Below are positions 60,264 through 64,000 of a stretch of DNA of 64,000 nucleotides, in pieces. Numbering within the stretch: the stretch's first letter is position 1; each line of letters begins with the position of its first letter. A model generated the notes under the pieces. It searched no databases and was not told the DNA's origin. It was given only the letters and a program-made list of their open reading frames with translations. The translations under genes and the position numbers were made by a program. Source of the DNA: Isoetes taiwanensis (lineage: Eukaryota; Streptophyta; Lycopodiopsida; Isoetales; Isoetaceae); the NCBI GenBank assembly GCA_021234155.1, contig JAJEKV010000053.1:7147424-7211423 (forward strand). Direction: 5' to 3'.

Positions 60264-63200
60264 CTTGGCGGGTTTTCTACCTTGGCATATACGAATAGAC
60301 CTTGCGGATTTTCATTGTGCAACTGTGGTTTAGCATGTTTCCTATTTGCTGCATTTGCTCCCATGTCCATTTCATTTCGTAATCCTTAGCATAATATTTT
60401 GGGGTTATTTGTTACGATTCATCTTGTTACATATTCAATTTTGTCTGGACATGTGTCATTCCTGTTGGTTTGGAATTTCGCTAGGACGATGGGAGAGCAT
60501 TAGCCTTTTGACCTAACTTGGTCATTAAAGCGTTTTTGCCATAAGGTGTGTTTTTGCACGTGTATATTGCTTTTAGCATAGGGGGCGCATCTGGTCCGTG
60601 TGGCATATTATTCTACATGTATTGTCCTTTTCATCTCTGGCACCTTATGTTTTCGTCATTCTTGTTGTTTACCTTGATATTATCCCTATGTTGCATTCAC
60701 GTGATCTATTTTGACTTTTTATGTTCGGCATCATTCGAATTTGCCTTTTTTCCTATATACGATGTCTCCACTTGGTTTCCACGTTGTGCTTATTATGCAC
60801 TATGAGGGTTGATTTTCTTTTTCATATTCTTGAACGTTGTTCTCCTCTTTTGGGCAGACGGGGCATTACCATGGTTGCATTTGCTTTTTCACGTTATTGC
60901 CTCTATATGTTTCCAGATGTTTCATGGTTGTTATCTTTTTTGCGTTATGGTTGATAATATGGTTTCGCTTTATGTTGGCATGTTTTTGCGTTATATGCGT
61001 TTACATGGTTGTTTGACTTTTTATGTTCGGCGTCATTTGAATTTGTTTTTTTTCCTATATACGGTGTCTCAACCTAGTTTCCATGTTATGCTTATTATCA
61101 GGTGGTATACGTTATTCGGGTGGTGTTATCTTCCACATTCTAGGTTTCCCATTGTTGTTGGGTTCTATTTTTTGCACTTGTGGTTTATCTTGTTTTTTGA
61201 TGCCCCGTGGTTTGGAATTTCTTTAGGATGATGGGAGAGCATTGGCCTTTTGAACTTATGGGTGCATTTGTCTGGGTTTAGCTTGATCATTAAAGTGTTT
61301 TTTCCATGCGGTGTGTTTTTGCACGTGTATATTGCTTTTAGCATCGGGGGCGAATCTGGTCCGTGTGGCATACTATTCTACATGTATTGTCCTTTTCATC
61401 TCTGGCACCTTATGTTTTCGTCATCCTTGTTGTTTACCTTGATATTATCCCTATGTTGCATTCACGTGATCTATTTTGACCTTTTATGTTCGGCATCATT
61501 TGAATTTGCCTTTTTTCCTATGTACGATGTCTCCACTGGGTTTCCACGTTATGCTTATTATGCACTATGAGGGTTGATTTTCTTTTTCATATTCGTGAAC
61601 GTTGTTCTCCTCTTTTGGGCAGACGGAGCATTACAATGGTTGCATTGGCTTTTTCACATTCTTGCCTCTATCATGTTTCCAGATGTTTCATGGTTGTTAT
61701 CTTTTTTGCGTTATGTTTGCCAATATGGTTTCGCTTTATGTTGGCATGTTTTTGCATTATATGCGTTTACATGATTGTTTGACTTTTTATGTTCGGCATG
61801 ATTGTTTGACTTTTTATGTTCGGCATCATTTGAATTTGCTTTTTTCCTATATACGGTGTCTCAACCTGGTTTCCATATTATGCTTATTATCAGGTGGTAT
61901 ACGTTATTCGGGTGGTATTATCTTCTACATTCTTGGTTTCCCATAGTTGTTGGATTTTATTTTTTGCATTTGTGGTTTATCTTGTTTTTGATGCCCCGCA
62001 CTCTTTAACAGTTGTCTGGGTTATTCCGATTGATCTACTTGTTTATGTTCTGGTCGCATTTTTACTTTATTTCTGTGGCCTATGTGTTGTTTCCTTGGGC
62101 TTATCGTTTTTTAAGTTACGCCTCCTTTTTTCGTTTCCTTGTGCTCCGAATTAACTTTAGTTTCTGTTTCCTTCTCGACCATTCTTTTGCGCGGTGCTGG
62201 TATGTCTATATTCTCTTCCTCAATCTCGTCCCTCGTTTGCCCAAGTTTGTTTTTCCTATTGAGGCCTTTATTCATGGCTTTATGCATATGGTATTTGTCT
62301 TCTGCTTCACCACACATTTCTCCTATGCTACCCTGAACCAGACCTTAGTATTACACGTCATTTGTATCTGTGCTCTTTATGCCGCATATTGCATTTGGCA
62401 CTTCCTTATACTCATTCCGATTCTTCTTTTTGCCATGGTTTTTTGCACTTTGTCATGTTTTTGCATTTGCGAGCTCTTTTGCACTATATTTCTCCTTTGA
62501 ACCCTATTCACCTCGTCGGTTGTCGTCTTCCTGTCGTATTTTCCTATTGTATATCCGTTATGGGGAGCTTCGTCCATTGTTTTGCTCTGCTCGCTCGATC
62601 TTTTTTTTTGTATTCTGGTTTCTGTCGGCATATAATCTGATGTGGTTTTGGGGGCTTCTAGCATTCAGGTTGTTATTAAGGCGATCGTGTTTTACACTTT
62701 CTCTGGCCGTTGGGCTCTTGTCTGTGCTTGTTTTCTCGTGGATTGGTTCATTGGCTTGCATTCCTCTTTTCTTGTATTTATGCTTGGGCTTAAAATATAC
62801 ATTATACATTGTGCTACCATTATACATCATATTTGCTATTTAGCTATTTTTGCACGCCAATTTTTGTTTATCATATTTTTCTTCCACCCGCTGGGTGATG
62901 CTTTTTTCCAACCCCTGGGTGATGCTATCCTCTCTTTTTTCATGAATTGTTGATTTTTTATCATTTCTAATCGCTCACGTCATTTTGAGTGCTTGTCGTC
63001 TTGCAGCTTGCCGCTTCACCATTATGCACGTTTTTGTTCTTTTTAACCGCTCATGGGGGCCTTTGTTCCCGTTCTTCTCGCGCTCGGTCGTTGGTGCTCC
63101 TCGTCGTCTCACCCTCGCTACGTGTCGCGGTCGCGGCAGCTGGGCTTCTAGTTTATGCAGTTACGTTAGTATGTCTACATTCTCTTTATCAATCTCGTCC

Positions 63201-64000
63201 CTCGTTTGCCGCAGTATGTTTTCCTATTGCGGCCTTTTTTCATGGATTTATGCATAGGGTATTTGTCTTCTGACAGCACCACACATTTCTCCTATGCTAC
63301 CTTGCGCCAGACCTTAGCATTTTCATTCTCCTCATCTTGTTCCCCCTTTTTTACATCCTTATGAACCTTCTTCGCTTTAGACTTCTTGTTGACAACATAT
63401 GTCGGGTTGCACTTTGTCTTCTTTAGGTCTATGCATTTTTACATTCCTCTACGTAAGATTTTTCCTCCTTGCCTTTTTATCTCAGTTACTTGTTATTAGT
63501 TCTTGGCCACAGGTTCGGAGGGACTCATAGCCACATTCACGGACTTCAGTCCGTAGCCACATTCACGAGCTTTGGTCCGTAATCTGTATTCAAATAAGAC
63601 AACTATCTACGGACATCAGTCCGTGATTTGCATCCATATCATATATGCATTGTACGTATTAACGTGGTTTGTTTTTGTCCTCGCCTTGTTGCCGTTCTCG
63701 TTGGCATGCCAGGGCGCTTCCTTCGATTCGTCATCGTAGCGGTGTTCCTTCCTTTTCGTTGTTTTTGTTCTCTAATGTGCTTCCTTTTTTCAGGTCATTG
63801 CGCTGCTGCCGTCCAGTCGGGGCACTTCCTTAGATTTGTCATCGGGGCGGCGTGCTTTTCTTTTCATTGTTTTTTCTCTAATATCCTTTCCTTTTTCAGG
63901 TCATTGAGCTGATATCGTCCGTAGCCGGTGTTTCCGGCTCTTCTTCTTCCGCTTTGTTTTCTCTCCCACGGCTCGCTCGCGCTGCTGGTTTTCGTCGTCA
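60264..64000 (+). repeat. T-rich unknown repeat, right part, with tandem duplications
   Basis: 60275-60405 resembles 56640-56765, so the Gag-only element split or neighbours copies of one repeat. A unit of about 765 bp is tandemly duplicated (60546 onward and 61311 onward, to about 62000). A unit around 62200-62345 recurs at 63170-63315. A 109-bp unit is duplicated at 63726-63910. CACCCGCTGGGTGATGC-like palindromes recur at 62883-62926. No gene is supported. Confidence 0.65.
63536..63630. repeat. Two short palindromes ACGGAC...GTCCGT
   Basis: ACGGACTTCAGTCCGT at 63538-63553 and ACGGACATCAGTCCGT at 63613-63628, with a related TTTGGTCCGT at 63573-63582 between them. The phrase TAGCCACATTCACGG is also repeated. 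Confidence 0.7.

Overview
The window is nuclear DNA of a land plant. Intronless eIF3d, a PP2C, an MLO-type membrane protein and a plant 2-oxoglutarate dioxygenase are all plant-type genes, introns are mostly GT-AG, and transposable elements dominate. I lean towards a fern or another seed-free vascular plant, because of the old, nested repeat landscape and the style of the reverse transcriptase. This is inference and the sequence alone does not prove it.

Layout. 1-2.0 kb: a complete three-exon 2OG-Fe(II) dioxygenase gene on the minus strand, with a large hairpin just upstream of its ATG. 2641-13868: a composite DNA transposon of about 11.2 kb with short terminal inverted repeats. It carries a MULE-like SWIM transposase on the minus strand and, divergently on the plus strand, a gene that looks like a ParB-like domain joined to a beta-class DNA amino-methyltransferase. 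Eight copies of a 14-bp palindromic site lie between them. A 2.36-kb LTR element has jumped into it exactly at a splice donor. 14.4-17.4 kb: a decayed LINE. 18-19.3 kb: another decayed SWIM transposase. 19.6-20 kb: a MITE. 21.8-22.9 kb: a Ty3/gypsy gag relic. 23.3-23.8 kb: a dispersed repeat fused to a copy of the eIF3d promoter. 24.1-25.3 kb: a tandem tRNA-derived SINE-like array.

26.8-35.6 kb holds gene wreckage: a multi-exon MLO gene lacking parts, and fragments of hexokinase, a mitochondrial carrier, a Rab GTPase and a DnaJ domain. 36398-40475 is a 4.1-kb element with perfect 32-bp inverted ends and internal hairpin repeats. It ends about 670 bp before the eIF3d coding region (41143-42741), the best-supported gene here. 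45.3-46.4 kb contains inverted copies of the head of an unknown repeat that recurs at 54.0 kb. A three-exon PP2C gene lies at 47.3-48.5 kb, and a reverse-transcriptase element at about 48.8-54.0 kb.

From 54.0 kb to the end the plus strand is very T-rich and full of tandem duplications. Nested in it is a young 2877-bp LTR element coding only for Gag (57382-60258), with LTRs that read as identical and a CTACT target duplication.

Main point of interest: a plant DNA transposon that appears to carry its own DNA methyltransferase gene and an ordered array of palindromic sites, which is consistent with a self-marking or anti-silencing system. A second one is a roughly 80-nt hairpin found in two copies whose stem sequences differ but stay complementary.
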